Shown here: positions 7,565 through 16,351 of the stretch, in pieces | Position numbering within the stretch: position 1 is the stretch's first letter | Layout of the letters: each line of letters opens with the position of its first letter | NCBI RefSeq assembly: GCF_023634845.1 | Contig: NZ_JAMLJL010000013.1 | Location: 1 to 64,000, forward strand | Direction: 5' to 3' | From: Flavobacterium amniphilum | GTDB lineage: Bacteria > Bacteroidota > Bacteroidia > Flavobacteriales > Flavobacteriaceae | Length of the DNA stretch: 64,000 bases | The notes under the pieces: generated by a model | Database searches by the model: none | The model's input: only the letters and a program-made list of their open reading frames with translations | What the model was told of the DNA's origin: nothing | Translations under genes and position numbers: made by a program

Positions 7565-7959
7565 TTATTTTACATCGACATTGATAGGCAAAGAATACCT
7601 GACTCTCACCACTTTTCCATTATGCATTGCGGGTTGCCATAACGGACATTCTTTTAATATTCGTACGCTTCTTCACCTGTACCAAAACCAATATCTCTTA
7701 TTACCTTAATAAGACCAAGACTCCCGTCTTTTTCCACAACAAACTCAACAATTACTTTACCCTTTAATCCTTTTACATTCGGCAGATTATAGTTTTCACT
7801 TATATATAATCCGAATTTTTGCAATCCTCCCGGAAATTCAGGCTGATAATCTAAACCAGCCGAACTATATACGGTATTATCCTCAACAAAAGTATTTTTC
7901 TGTGCATAAAAAATTACCGTAAAAAGCAGACAGGAAATAATAAAAACAAATCTCTTCAT
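7565..7959 (-). pseudogene. Frameshifted TonB C-terminal domain protein
   Basis: The first 97 or so codons encode a signal peptide and a TonB C-terminal domain (PEFPGGLQKFGLYI, VIVEFVVEKDGSLG, VIRDIGFGTGEEA). The frame then breaks and stops at 7654. In another frame the sequence continues directly as VRILKECPLWQPAMHNGKVV and ends PINVDVK at 7565, matching the paralogs. The whole span is 395 bases, one short of 132 codons, which is exactly the size of its 131-residue sibling. A single-base deletion near 7664-7670 explains it; a sequencing error is possible. Its ATG overlaps the queE stop codon, as TAATG. Confidence 0.8.
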
Positions 7960-8591
7960 TATGGTATATTCAGGTATTTATGGGTTTGAAGTGATACTCT
8001 CCATTTTGGATTATTCATTACATAATCTACAATTAAAGGAGTCATTTCTTCTTTCTTACTCCATTCAGGCTGCAAAAAAAGTATAGCGTTTGAATTAACT
8101 TTTGCAGCTTGTTCTTCTGCGAAAATAAAATCATGCTTGTTATAAATAATAACTTTTAGCTCACTTGCAATATCGTATGCTTCCTGAACTGGTAATTTAT
8201 TTTTTTTTGGTGAAAGGCAAAACCAATCCCACGAACCTGAAACAGGATATGCTCCCGAAGTTTCGATATGAACCTTAAGGTCTTGAGCTTTCAATCTGCC
8301 TGTAAGTTGGCTCATATCCCATGTTAGCGGTTCTCCACCGGTTACAACAACTGTTTCAGCATATTTCTTAGCATTATCAACAATTTTATCAATCCCTGTT
8401 GGCGGGTGTAATTCGGCATTCCAGCTTTCTTTCACATCACACCAATGACATCCAACATCGCATCCTCCTATACGGATAAAGTAAGCCGCTGTTCCTGTAT
8501 GGTAACCTTCCCCCTGAATGGTGTAAAATTCTTCCATCAACGGAAGCATTTCACCTTTCTCAACCGCAATTTGTGTTTCTTTTGTAAGCAT
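7959..8591 (-). CDS. queE: 7-carboxy-7-deazaguanine synthase QueE
   Basis: This 210-residue radical SAM enzyme converts 6-carboxytetrahydropterin to 7-carboxy-7-deazaguanine in queuosine biosynthesis. It has the QueE N-terminal signature MEEFYTIQGEGYHTG and the cluster motif CDVGCHWC (C-x3-C-x2-C). VVTGGEPL and a C-terminal LQPEWSK region follow. I start at the ATG at 8591, which begins MLTKETQIAVEKGE; the ten residues upstream look like untranslated leader. A TAnnTTTG box lies at 8609-8616. The stop overlaps the TonB-domain gene. queA, a later step of the same pathway, is at 29114-30163. Confidence 0.9.
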   Translation of the reverse strand: MLTKETQIAVEKGEMLPLMEEFYTIQGEGYHTGTAAYFIRIGGCDVGCHWCDVKESWNAELHPPTGIDKIVDNAKKYAETVVVTGGEPLTWDMSQLTGRLKAQDLKVHIETSGAYPVSGSWDWFCLSPKKNKLPVQEAYDIASELKVIIYNKHDFIFAEEQAAKVNSNAILFLQPEWSKKEEMTPLIVDYVMNNPKWRVSLQTHKYLNIP

Positions 8592-8608
8592 AATAATAAA
8601 ATAGTCTG

Positions 8609-8616
8609 CAAAGATA
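8609..8616 (-). promoter_or_regulatory. Probable -7 promoter box of queE
   Basis: TATCTTTG on the minus strand is an exact TAnnTTTG match, about 18 bases before the chosen queE ATG. No clear TTG -33 element is seen at 17-23 bases upstream. Confidence 0.5.
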
Positions 8617-8674
8617 ATCAAATGATTTTAGTTTTTAGGTCACAGCTAATTGCAAACATGTCTGAAAATAAAAA

Positions 8675-8696
8675 AGCCGCTCCAAATGAAGCGGCT
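8675..8696 (-). terminator. Terminator of the TonB/ExbB operon
   Basis: The stem AGCCGCT/AGCGGCT closes an eight-base loop and is followed on the minus strand by TTTTTATT. It lies after the TPR gene that ends the operon. Confidence 0.8.
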
Positions 8697-8722
8697 CCTG
8701 AAGTATTCTTGAAATTCAATTA

Positions 8723-10411
8723 TTATTTCAAAGCTTTTTGAAGTGTTAGAGCATCTGCATCTGCAGGATCTAAAAGTAAAGCTTTAGAAACAAAATCCAT
8801 TGCTTTAACTTTATCCGCTTTACCGAAGTATCTTGCTAACTCATTGTACGCTTCAATCATTTTTCCTTTGTTCTTCTCAATAGTTTCAGGTCCTTTAGTC
8901 GTAACAACTTTAGTGAACTCCTCGTAACTTTTTGCCATTTGCTCTTTAGCAGTTGGTTCAGTCAACAAACTATTTACCCTTGCACGGTATAAATGTGCAT
9001 CCTGTGTTGTTGGTGATGCAGTTGCAACATTCTCAAATGCTTTATCCGCTTTTTGCAATTCAACAACATTCATATCCTTTGGACTCTTCTCAACATTGTT
9101 GAAATACAATGAGTATCCTAAGAAGAAATTATCATACAATTTATTTTTCGAATCAGGATTCAACAAGGCAACTTCAATTACAGCTGCAGTTTCAGCATAT
9201 AATTTCTTTTCGAATAAAGCCTTACCGTTGTCACTTAATTCACCAATTTGGTATTTATCCAAAGTTGAAGCTTTCTTGAAGTTCTCCAAACTCGTTGCGA
9301 ATAAAGTCTGGTCTACAACCGGCTTATCAGTTTCTTTCGCTCCTGGTTTGATTGCTAACTTTTGCTGTGCGAATCCTAAGTACATGAATGGACGTGGGAA
9401 TGCTTTAGCAGCAGGATTGGAAATATATTTTTCTAAATCGGCAATTGCTTCCTGATATTTTCCTTTTTCATAAGCAACGTATCCTGAGAACAAATATACT
9501 TTAGGATCTGGATTAGCTGATTTTTTTAATTCAGCTGTTTCTTTTTCCAAAGCGTCAAATTCTTTGGTCACATATAAAAAGTCTAACTGACGAAGTTTTG
9601 AAGATACTGAATAATCTGTAAGACTCATATACTTTTCATAATTCTCCAAAGCTTTTTTCTTGAATGCAACACTATTTGCCTTGTCAAATGTTGACCAACC
9701 AAAATAAGTTTCAGCTAATTCTCTGTAAACCGGACCATAAGAAGGATTTGTCTTAGCAATTTCTTCTAAAGCATTTTTTGCTTCGTTGAATGCTTTTGAT
9801 TTTTTCAACAAAACACCTTGCTGCATTTTTGCTCTTACGAAAGCGTTATTTGCATCGAAAGAGTTTCTGTAAGAAGCATATGCCTCATTATTATTATTGT
9901 CTGCAGCAAAAGCATCTCCCAAAGCAAGTAATGTAGCAGCATCATTCAAGTTAACTGCTTTAGCTTTGTTTAGGACCTCAATTGCCTTTTTATAATTAGG
10001 TTTTGAGGAATTAGTGTAAGCTTGACCGATATAAACAAACTGTTCAATATCTTTCTTCTTCATTCCGGCAGTTGCCTGATCGAAATTGAATTGTGCTCCT
10101 TGTGCGTTACCATTGTCCAAATCAATTTGACCTAATCCGATATAATTGAAAACTCCACCGTCTTTTGCAGTTATTCCCTTTTGGAAAACCATCTTAGCAG
10201 AATCCTGAACACTTTGTTTTAAGTATACGTTACCTAACAGGAAAGCAGCTTTTCCGTTATCCGGTGTATTTTTAACAATCCCTTTTAAAATTGATTTAGC
10301 TTTTTCATATTGCTCAGCATCAATTGCTTTTTTTGCCGACTCAACATCTTGTGCAAAAGCAGTATAACCTAACGCTAAAAAAGCGACACTGAAAAATTTT
10401 ACTTTATTCAT
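8723..10411 (-). CDS. Periplasmic tetratricopeptide-repeat protein
   Basis: This 562-residue protein has a signal peptide (about 1-20, ending AFAQ) followed by TPR-like helical repeats along nearly its whole length. Repeats are visible at AEQYEKAKSILKGIVKNTPDNGKAAFLLG, YKKAIEVLNKAK and KYQEAIADLEKYI, rich in Ala, Lys, Tyr and Leu. It probably acts as a protein-interaction scaffold in the periplasm. It is the last gene of the exbB-exbD-exbD-tonB cluster, 17 bases after the phosphate-binding-type protein. This places it with TonB-dependent transport, though no catalytic domain is visible. Confidence 0.8.
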   Translation of the reverse strand: MNKVKFFSVAFLALGYTAFAQDVESAKKAIDAEQYEKAKSILKGIVKNTPDNGKAAFLLGNVYLKQSVQDSAKMVFQKGITAKDGGVFNYIGLGQIDLDNGNAQGAQFNFDQATAGMKKKDIEQFVYIGQAYTNSSKPNYKKAIEVLNKAKAVNLNDAATLLALGDAFAADNNNNEAYASYRNSFDANNAFVRAKMQQGVLLKKSKAFNEAKNALEEIAKTNPSYGPVYRELAETYFGWSTFDKANSVAFKKKALENYEKYMSLTDYSVSSKLRQLDFLYVTKEFDALEKETAELKKSANPDPKVYLFSGYVAYEKGKYQEAIADLEKYISNPAAKAFPRPFMYLGFAQQKLAIKPGAKETDKPVVDQTLFATSLENFKKASTLDKYQIGELSDNGKALFEKKLYAETAAVIEVALLNPDSKNKLYDNFFLGYSLYFNNVEKSPKDMNVVELQKADKAFENVATASPTTQDAHLYRARVNSLLTEPTAKEQMAKSYEEFTKVVTTKGPETIEKNKGKMIEAYNELARYFGKADKVKAMDFVSKALLLDPADADALTLQKALK

Positions 10412-10428
10412 TTTTATACTTATTAATT

Positions 10429-11340
10429 TTATTTATTCTTTTTTTCTATCTCTTTTCGGATGATTATGTTCCGTCCAGGCATTCTTACAGGAACCAAGCC
10501 AGACTTAAGAATAATCCGCTGACCAATCTCTCCTGCAACAAAAGAAGCAAATCCCATGCCTAAACCGGAATATCCCTGATAATTTAACATTTTTATTTCC
10601 CTTGTCGCCGGATAAATCCCTGATGCAATAAGGTCTTGTGTTGGTTTTGCAAATGTACCATTATTTGCTTTTACATCCAATACACTTACTCTGTCTACGG
10701 TTTCCTCAAAATCCGGCATTGGCTGAGTTAACCAATTGACACCTACCACACCGATAGTACCCGGGTTATCAGCAACAAATTTGATAACTTCATTATTTGT
10801 ATTGAACGAGTAGATATTCTTTGTTGGTAACTTATCAACTTTAGCCAAATCTTTAAAATACTTTACAGTACTGGAATTACCATTATCGAAAACCAAACCG
10901 CTAAATTTGTTGCTTTCACCTTTCATAAAAGCAACAACATCTTTCAGATCAATTTTAATATCAGCATCAGATTTGCTTGAAATAAATGCGATACCATCTG
11001 TGGCAAACGTAGTTACTTTAGGATTTATTTTCTTCTTAACAAAAAAATAACCTTCTCCTTTCGTTAATTCACGTGTCAGTATAGCTAAATCATTTTTTCC
11101 TTCGGAAAGTAGTTTAACGATTTCGGTTTCAGATTTACCGACCAATTTTATTTTTGCATTGTACTGACTTTCGAAAACCATTACCTGATCTTCAATTACC
11201 GGCAAAATGGTTTCATCAACCAAAATGGTAACTTTTCCGGTCAAAATAGTATCTGTATTGCTTGCAGTATCTTTTTTATTGCAGCTAAAAACACCAACAA
11301 AAAGGGCAATAACGGCAATTACTAAATAAACTTTTTTCAT
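10429..11340 (-). CDS. PstS-like periplasmic binding lipoprotein
   Basis: This 303-residue protein has a lipoprotein signal (lipobox VFSC, Cys20). It resembles the phosphate-binding PstS superfamily: VTILVDETILPVIEDQVMVF at the N terminus, NDLAILTRELTKGE, and FDNGNSSTVKYFKDLA. No Pst permease or ATPase genes are nearby. Its place in the exbB-exbD-tonB operon suggests it serves TonB-linked outer-membrane uptake or signalling rather than a standard ABC importer. The ligand is not known. Two bases separate it from the small membrane protein upstream. Confidence 0.75.
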   Translation of the reverse strand: MKKVYLVIAVIALFVGVFSCNKKDTASNTDTILTGKVTILVDETILPVIEDQVMVFESQYNAKIKLVGKSETEIVKLLSEGKNDLAILTRELTKGEGYFFVKKKINPKVTTFATDGIAFISSKSDADIKIDLKDVVAFMKGESNKFSGLVFDNGNSSTVKYFKDLAKVDKLPTKNIYSFNTNNEVIKFVADNPGTIGVVGVNWLTQPMPDFEETVDRVSVLDVKANNGTFAKPTQDLIASGIYPATREIKMLNYQGYSGLGMGFASFVAGEIGQRIILKSGLVPVRMPGRNIIIRKEIEKKNK

Positions 11341-11341
11341 T

Positions 11342-11563
11342 TTAAGATTTTTGGAAAAAACGGATGAATCTCAGAAAAGCATATACGATTATAACAATTC
11401 CCAGACCCATGCGGTAGTTATATGGCATTTTCAAGGGTAGCTTCTCCCAGAATATAATTGCCAATCCCATAGAGAGATAAACTAAAAAAAACAATATACC
11501 TATAACGAGAAGAAATCGCTCTTTAAGCGATTTCTTCTCTAATTTATTTGAATAATTATTCAT
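11342..11563 (-). CDS. Small membrane protein in the TonB operon
   Basis: This 73-residue protein has two hydrophobic segments (about residues 17-39 and 48-66) flanked by basic residues. I do not recognise a family. It starts right after the tonB stop codon and ends two bases before the PstS-like gene, so it is almost certainly co-translated. A helper role for the ExbB/ExbD/TonB complex is only a guess. Confidence 0.65.
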   Translation of the reverse strand: MNNYSNKLEKKSLKERFLLVIGILFFLVYLSMGLAIIFWEKLPLKMPYNYRMGLGIVIIVYAFLRFIRFFQKS

Positions 11564-12385
11564 TTATTCAGCTGTAATAGTAACAGAAATTGGTAAGCTA
11601 AATCTAGCACGTACTTTCTTTCCGTTTTGTTCTCCCGGTTTTAACTTAGGCATACTTTTCAAAACTCTGATAGCCTCATCACCAGTACCGTAACCTAAAT
11701 CACGGATTACTTTGATATCTGTTAAACTTCCGTCCTTTTCAACAACGAATTCAACTATTACTCTACCTTTAAGATCTTGACCGGCTCTTTCGGAAATTTC
11801 GTCAACTCTATATTTTTGAGCAACATATTGTCCGAATTTACCCCATCCTCCAGGGAATTCAGGTTGAACCTCTAGTCCTGCAGTGCTGTATACTGTATTG
11901 TCTTCAACTTCAGCAGGTTTATCAGAGTTTCCTGTTGGCTGATCGATAGAAACTTTTGCATTTTCATCACCTTTTTGGTCTTTCTCTGCAATGTTTTTAT
12001 CTTTCAATTCATCCATTGTTTTAATCTCTTCGGTAACCTTAGCTGCTTCAACAACTTTCGGTTTTACGAATTTAACCTCGTCCACTTTTGGTTTAGGCGG
12101 TTCAGGTTTTTTTTCAGGCGGCGGCGGCGGAACATTTTCTTTTGGTTTATCCAAGTTCATCAATACTACCTTCTCATCAATCGAGTTATCAGCATTATTT
12201 CCAGATGGTAATAATTCAATCAATTTAGGCGAACTCACTGCAAAAGCGAAAACAAATCCTCCCAACAACAACGATCTTAACGCCGTTTTAGGATTCTCTT
12301 TACGCAATTGGTAAGCTCCGTATTTTTTGTTACGCCCTTCAAATACTAAATCCAACCACTGTGTTCTAAACAAATCTAATTTCAT
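11564..12385 (-). CDS. tonB: Energy transducer TonB
   Basis: This 273-residue protein transfers proton-motive force from ExbB/ExbD to outer-membrane receptors. It has an N-terminal cytoplasmic stretch (RTQWLDLVFEGRNKKYGAYQL, typical of Bacteroidota TonB). One membrane helix (about 36-52) and a Pro/Lys-rich spacer (KENVPPPPPEKKPEPPKPK, about 80-98) follow. The C-terminal domain is at about 180-273, with PEFPGGWGKFGQYV, VIRDLGYGTGDEAIRVL and LKPGEQNGKKVRARF. It lies third-type after two exbD genes and closely precedes a small membrane protein. Confidence 0.9.
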   Translation of the reverse strand: MKLDLFRTQWLDLVFEGRNKKYGAYQLRKENPKTALRSLLLGGFVFAFAVSSPKLIELLPSGNNADNSIDEKVVLMNLDKPKENVPPPPPEKKPEPPKPKVDEVKFVKPKVVEAAKVTEEIKTMDELKDKNIAEKDQKGDENAKVSIDQPTGNSDKPAEVEDNTVYSTAGLEVQPEFPGGWGKFGQYVAQKYRVDEISERAGQDLKGRVIVEFVVEKDGSLTDIKVIRDLGYGTGDEAIRVLKSMPKLKPGEQNGKKVRARFSLPISVTITAE

Positions 12386-12405
12386 TTCTTTTTCTATTTA
12401 GTGGT

Positions 12406-12951
12406 TTACTTAGACAATAAAGCTTTTTCTTCAGGAGTGATATCAACTAATGCATAAGTAGGCACTTTTGCAATAGCCATCTCATCAAGGATATCAACCA
12501 TGTTTTTATAATTGGTTTTTTTATCCATTTTAAGGATTACAATCAATCCTTTTTTAGGGTCACCCGTAGCCACTGGAACAGATTGCACTTTTGATAAAAT
12601 TTCCTGTCTGATACCTGCTTTACCATAAGAAGAATCACTAGGTCCTTCAAGAGGTGTTGCGAACTGTCCCATATACCATTTTACTTTATTGTTTTCTCCC
12701 AATAAAATAGTCATGGTACGGTTATCAGCTACTTCAATATCTTCCTCTGGTTTATTTTTATCTTCTTTATCTGGCAACCCCAAATCCATAGACTGAGGCT
12801 TTGATAACGAGGTGGTTAACATAAAGAACGTAATCAAAAGGAAAGCTAAGTCAACCATCGCCGTTAAGTCTACCTTAGCGTTCGATTTTTTACTTCTTAC
12901 CTTCTTTTCGCCTTTTTTGCCACCACCGGCGTCGGTATTTAATTCTGCCAT
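12406..12951 (-). CDS. exbD: Biopolymer transport protein ExbD (second copy)
   Basis: This 181-residue protein has a basic N terminus (KKGEKKVRSKKSNAK) and one membrane helix carrying the conserved aspartate, VDLTAMVDLAFLLITFFML (about 27-45). The aspartate is equivalent to the proton-carrying Asp of ExbD. A periplasmic domain of about 130 residues ends ALVDITPEEK. It is the second of two adjacent exbD genes, a common arrangement in Bacteroidota, where a mixed ExbD complex is possible. It precedes tonB by 20 bases. Confidence 0.88.
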   Translation of the reverse strand: MAELNTDAGGGKKGEKKVRSKKSNAKVDLTAMVDLAFLLITFFMLTTSLSKPQSMDLGLPDKEDKNKPEEDIEVADNRTMTILLGENNKVKWYMGQFATPLEGPSDSSYGKAGIRQEILSKVQSVPVATGDPKKGLIVILKMDKKTNYKNMVDILDEMAIAKVPTYALVDITPEEKALLSK

Positions 12952-12969
12952 TTCTTAATTTTTATACTG

Positions 12970-13590
12970 TTAGAAATCTTTACCGCGTAAACCTGTTACT
13001 AAATTGAAACTGTTTACGTCCTGTTTCTGTAAAACATCCATCACTCTTTTGATTGCCGGATATTCTAATTTTGCATCACCTTTGATTGCAAATTTCAAGT
13101 CATTGTTTGTTAACTCTGCACTTGCAGCACGGGCGTTATAAATCCATCTTGACAATTCGTCTTTCTTTTCATCGATAGAATCCATTGGAATACCTGGCTG
13201 AAGACCTTCTTTGTTTCTGTCTGAACTCGTCATTGCAATAACCTGCTTAAGTCCTCCTACCGGAACACCAAAACCATCGATTAATGAGAAACGTGTTTTT
13301 TCTTCTTCAGAGAAAGTAATTCCATATTCCTGACCCATTAGTTCAAGAGTTCTCTTTCTAATTGGTCTATCTACCATTCCGAAAAACACTTTACCTTTGC
13401 CTACTGTTAAAGTAGCCAGTCCAGCTTCAGGCAATTTTGTCTGAACAGTTGAGCTAGGTGTATCAACAGCTAAAGGCTCCGGTTGTTTTGCTGTAGCAGT
13501 CAAGATAAAGAACGTAAGCAATAGGAAAGCTACGTCACACATAGCAGTCATGTCGATTGCACCTGCTTTTTTTTGCGTTTTTACTGCCAT
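12970..13590 (-). CDS. exbD: Biopolymer transport protein ExbD (first copy)
   Basis: This 206-residue protein has a short basic N terminus and a single helix IDMTAMCDVAFLLLTFFIL (about 12-30) containing the conserved Asp. The periplasmic domain is longer than in the neighbouring copy. The insert around RNKEGLQPGIPMDSIDEKKD (about 123-142) is not shared with that copy, so the two are not recent duplicates. It works with ExbB at the inner membrane. The gene lies 53 bases after exbB. Confidence 0.88.
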   Translation of the reverse strand: MAVKTQKKAGAIDMTAMCDVAFLLLTFFILTATAKQPEPLAVDTPSSTVQTKLPEAGLATLTVGKGKVFFGMVDRPIRKRTLELMGQEYGITFSEEEKTRFSLIDGFGVPVGGLKQVIAMTSSDRNKEGLQPGIPMDSIDEKKDELSRWIYNARAASAELTNNDLKFAIKGDAKLEYPAIKRVMDVLQKQDVNSFNLVTGLRGKDF

Positions 13591-13643
13591 ATTATTTTTT
13601 TTATATCACCGCTATATTACTAACGGTAAAAACTTGTTAATTA

Positions 13644-14477
13644 TTATTTTAAGCTTCCTTTGAAACGTCTGTAAGTATTTACAATCGTGTTTGCTGCCTC
13701 ATCGATTGAATACGTTAATGTATCAATTTTAGAAGTAAAGAAGTTATAAACAATAATAGCTAAAGCTGAAGTTGAGATACCTGTTGCAGTATTGATAAGT
13801 GCTTCAGAGATACCGTTTGCTAACGCTGCCTGGTCAGGAGTACCAGAAGTTGCTAACGCACCGAACGCCTTGATCATACCTGTTACAGTACCTAATAATC
13901 CAGCTAACGTTCCTAAAGAAACCATTGTAGAGATGATAGTTAAGTTTTTCTCTAACATTGGCATTTCCAATGAAGTTGCTTCTTCGATTTCTTTGTGGAT
14001 AGTTTCAGTAGCTTCTTCAGAAGAGAAACCTTCCGCTTTTACTTGGTTATATTTTACTAAACCAGCTTTAATAGCGTTTGCTACTGAACCTTGTTGTTTA
14101 TCACAAGCTTCAATAGCTGCATCGATATCACCACCGTTAACACTAGCCTGAACTTTTTTCATGAAACCATCTAAATTACCTTTACCAGCTGCTTTATTGA
14201 TTACAAAGAAACGCTCAAAAGAGAAAACTACTACCATTAATAATAATCCCATTAACACAGGTACGATGATTCCTCCTTTGTAAACCATCCCTAAATAGTT
14301 CCCTGGTAGTGGGTGTCCTTCTGGATTACCGCCTTCAAAGTTTGACGGAGCACCCATGATGTATTTCCATACAAGAGCTCCTACAATGATACATGCTACA
14401 ATTACAACACCAGAGAAAATATCTCCTCCATTTGAACCTTGTTCTTTTTTCTTTTGAACTTTAACGTTGTTTGCCAT
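13644..14477 (-). CDS. exbB: MotA/TolQ/ExbB proton channel protein
   Basis: This 277-residue inner-membrane protein heads the operon. Hydrophobic segments lie at about 20-42, 70-92, 178-205 and 225-248. The family signature is at TIISTMVSLGTLAGLLGTVT (about 181-200) and ISEALINTATGISTSALAII. It forms the proton-conducting pentamer that energises TonB. The 365-base region upstream carries a TAnnTTTG box at 14539-14546 (minus strand) and no gene. Confidence 0.9.
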   Translation of the reverse strand: MANNVKVQKKKEQGSNGGDIFSGVVIVACIIVGALVWKYIMGAPSNFEGGNPEGHPLPGNYLGMVYKGGIIVPVLMGLLLMVVVFSFERFFVINKAAGKGNLDGFMKKVQASVNGGDIDAAIEACDKQQGSVANAIKAGLVKYNQVKAEGFSSEEATETIHKEIEEATSLEMPMLEKNLTIISTMVSLGTLAGLLGTVTGMIKAFGALATSGTPDQAALANGISEALINTATGISTSALAIIVYNFFTSKIDTLTYSIDEAANTIVNTYRRFKGSLK

Positions 14478-14538
14478 TTTTACTAAAATTTAATTTTTTT
14501 TAATTGATTAATTCTATTGTTAGAAATAGTATAATGGG

Positions 14539-14546
14539 CAAATTTA
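14539..14546 (-). promoter_or_regulatory. Probable -7 promoter box of the exbB operon
   Basis: TAAATTTG on the minus strand matches TAnnTTTG exactly and lies about 60 bases before the exbB start. No clear -33 TTG is visible. The region 14478-14842 otherwise holds only AT-rich sequence and the opposite promoter box at 14746-14753. Confidence 0.5.
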
Positions 14547-14745
14547 ACCTAATACTTGTAATAAAAAAATCTTTTTTAAACTTTTATAACACTTCAAATT
14601 TTGAATTATTAAACAAAACATACTGCTTTGTTGAGAATAATTAAATTTTTACACTACAAAACAGAGAAAAATAGATTTTTTTACTTTACAAAAACACTAT
14701 CGCTGAAAATTATTCAACAAAATGTTATTTAAAAACAATACAAAT

Positions 14746-14753
14746 TAAATTTG
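14746..14753 (+). promoter_or_regulatory. Probable -7 promoter box of the HerA-like gene
   Basis: TAAATTTG on the plus strand matches TAnnTTTG exactly, about 90 bases before the start codon chosen at 14843. There is no evident -33 TTG, so confidence is moderate. Confidence 0.45.
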
Positions 14754-14842
14754 TTTTATTTCTAAAAACCCGCAATAATCAGGCCATTAAACGCTTGGAA
14801 AACAAGAAAAACGCTATATTGCATTCAATATTTATACTATTT

Positions 14843-16348
14843 ATGGAAAGGTTAGAACAATTTAAAGAAGAAATAACAAAAGGCTATACCTGCAAAGGAA
14901 CATCCATTAATTTAGGCGGTGCTATATTAGACGGTGAAGCCCACAAAATACAAGTAACCATACCCCTAAAAACCATGAACAGACACGGTCTGGTTGCCGG
15001 TGCGACAGGAACCGGAAAAACCAAGACGATTCAAGTTCTTTCCGAACAACTTTCACAAAACGGCATACCGGTATTGATGATGGACATAAAAGGCGATTTC
15101 TCCGGAATTGCAGCTGCCGGTGAAGAGAAGGATTTCATCACGGAAAGACATTCAAAAATTGACATTCCCTTTTCCCCTAAATCATTCCCGGTAGAATTAC
15201 TCACATTATCAGAACAAAACGGTGTGCGTTTACGTGCAACAGTTTCTGAATTCGGACCGGTGCTTTTTTCAAGAATTTTAGATTTAAATGAAACCCAGGC
15301 TGGTGTTATCGCAGTTATCTTTAAATATTGTGACGATAAGAAAATGCCGCTTCTGGATTTGAAAGACATCAAAAAAGTAATGAATTACATTACCGAAGAA
15401 GGAAAAGAAGAAATATCAGAATTATACGGAAAAATATCCACTGCAACCACAGGAACCATTCTGCGCAAGATAATCGAACTGGAACAACAGGGAGCCGACA
15501 TCTTTTTTGGTGAAAAATCATTCGAAATTGAAGACCTGATGCGCATCGATGAAAACGGTTATGGTTATGTAAACATCGTACGTTTGAATGACATTCAGGA
15601 CAGACCAAAATTATTTTCAACATTTATGCTGAACCTACTGGCTGAAATCTACAATCAGATGCCTGAAAAAGGAGATATTGAACAACCGGAATTGGTTATA
15701 TTCATAGATGAAGCCCATTTAATCTTCAACGAAGCAAGCAAAGCTTTACTGGAACAGATTGAAACAATTATCAAATTAATCCGTTCAAAAGGAATTGGCG
15801 TTTATTTTATCACCCAAAACCCAATGGATGTTCCGAAAGAAGTTTTAGCTCAATTAGGTCTAAAAATCCAACATGCCTTACGTGCCTTTACAGCAAATGA
15901 CCGTCAGGCCATCAAACAAACTTCTGAAAACTACCCAATTTCAGAATTTTATGATACAGACGAAATCATCACATCCTTAGGAATAGGCGAAGCTTTAGTA
16001 ACAGCCTTGAACGAAAAAGGGGTTCCAACTCCATTAGTTGCCTGCATGATGCGCGCACCGGAAAGCAGGATGGATATTTTGACTGAAGATGAAATTTCGA
16101 AAATCAATTCCCAATCAAAATTAGTTGAGAAATATGAAGAAGAAATTGACCGCGAAAGTGCTTATGAGATTTTGACCAAAAAAATAGAAGAAATCTCAGA
16201 AGAGGTTGCAGAAAAAGAAGAAGAGAAAAGCGCCAGTAAAGGTCCCAGCACAGGAGAAGTTATCGGCAAATCGGTTTTAAAAGTCGTAACCAGCGCCAGC
16301 TTCATCCGCGGAGCCTTTAATGTATTAATGAAAGTATTGAAAAAATAA
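14843..16348 (+). CDS. HerA-like helicase / DUF853 ATPase
   Basis: This protein of about 501 residues has the DUF853 HerA-like ATPase layout. It shows a Walker A GATGTGKTKT (about 52-61), MMDIKGDFSG, and a Walker B VIFIDEAHLIF. A C-terminal charged stretch rich in Glu and Lys is followed by a hydrophobic tail. The family is annotated as a putative DNA-translocating ATPase; its role is not established, and nuclease partners such as NurA are not adjacent. I prefer the ATG at 14843 (MERLEQFKEE) to one 48 bases upstream, because relatives begin at this point. It heads a four-gene plus-strand group. Confidence 0.85.
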   Translation: MERLEQFKEEITKGYTCKGTSINLGGAILDGEAHKIQVTIPLKTMNRHGLVAGATGTGKTKTIQVLSEQLSQNGIPVLMMDIKGDFSGIAAAGEEKDFITERHSKIDIPFSPKSFPVELLTLSEQNGVRLRATVSEFGPVLFSRILDLNETQAGVIAVIFKYCDDKKMPLLDLKDIKKVMNYITEEGKEEISELYGKISTATTGTILRKIIELEQQGADIFFGEKSFEIEDLMRIDENGYGYVNIVRLNDIQDRPKLFSTFMLNLLAEIYNQMPEKGDIEQPELVIFIDEAHLIFNEASKALLEQIETIIKLIRSKGIGVYFITQNPMDVPKEVLAQLGLKIQHALRAFTANDRQAIKQTSENYPISEFYDTDEIITSLGIGEALVTALNEKGVPTPLVACMMRAPESRMDILTEDEISKINSQSKLVEKYEEEIDRESAYEILTKKIEEISEEVAEKEEEKSASKGPSTGEVIGKSVLKVVTSASFIRGAFNVLMKVLKK

Positions 16349-16351
16349 CAG

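Noticed and set aside
7464..7709. 81-residue plus-strand ORF over the end of the TonB-domain gene
   Set aside because: It runs antisense to a domain clearly encoded on the minus strand (after the frameshift) and spans its terminator.
8592..8621. Longer queE start, ten residues upstream
   Set aside because: Residues MIIFADYFII do not fit the family; the -7 promoter box lies inside the added segment.
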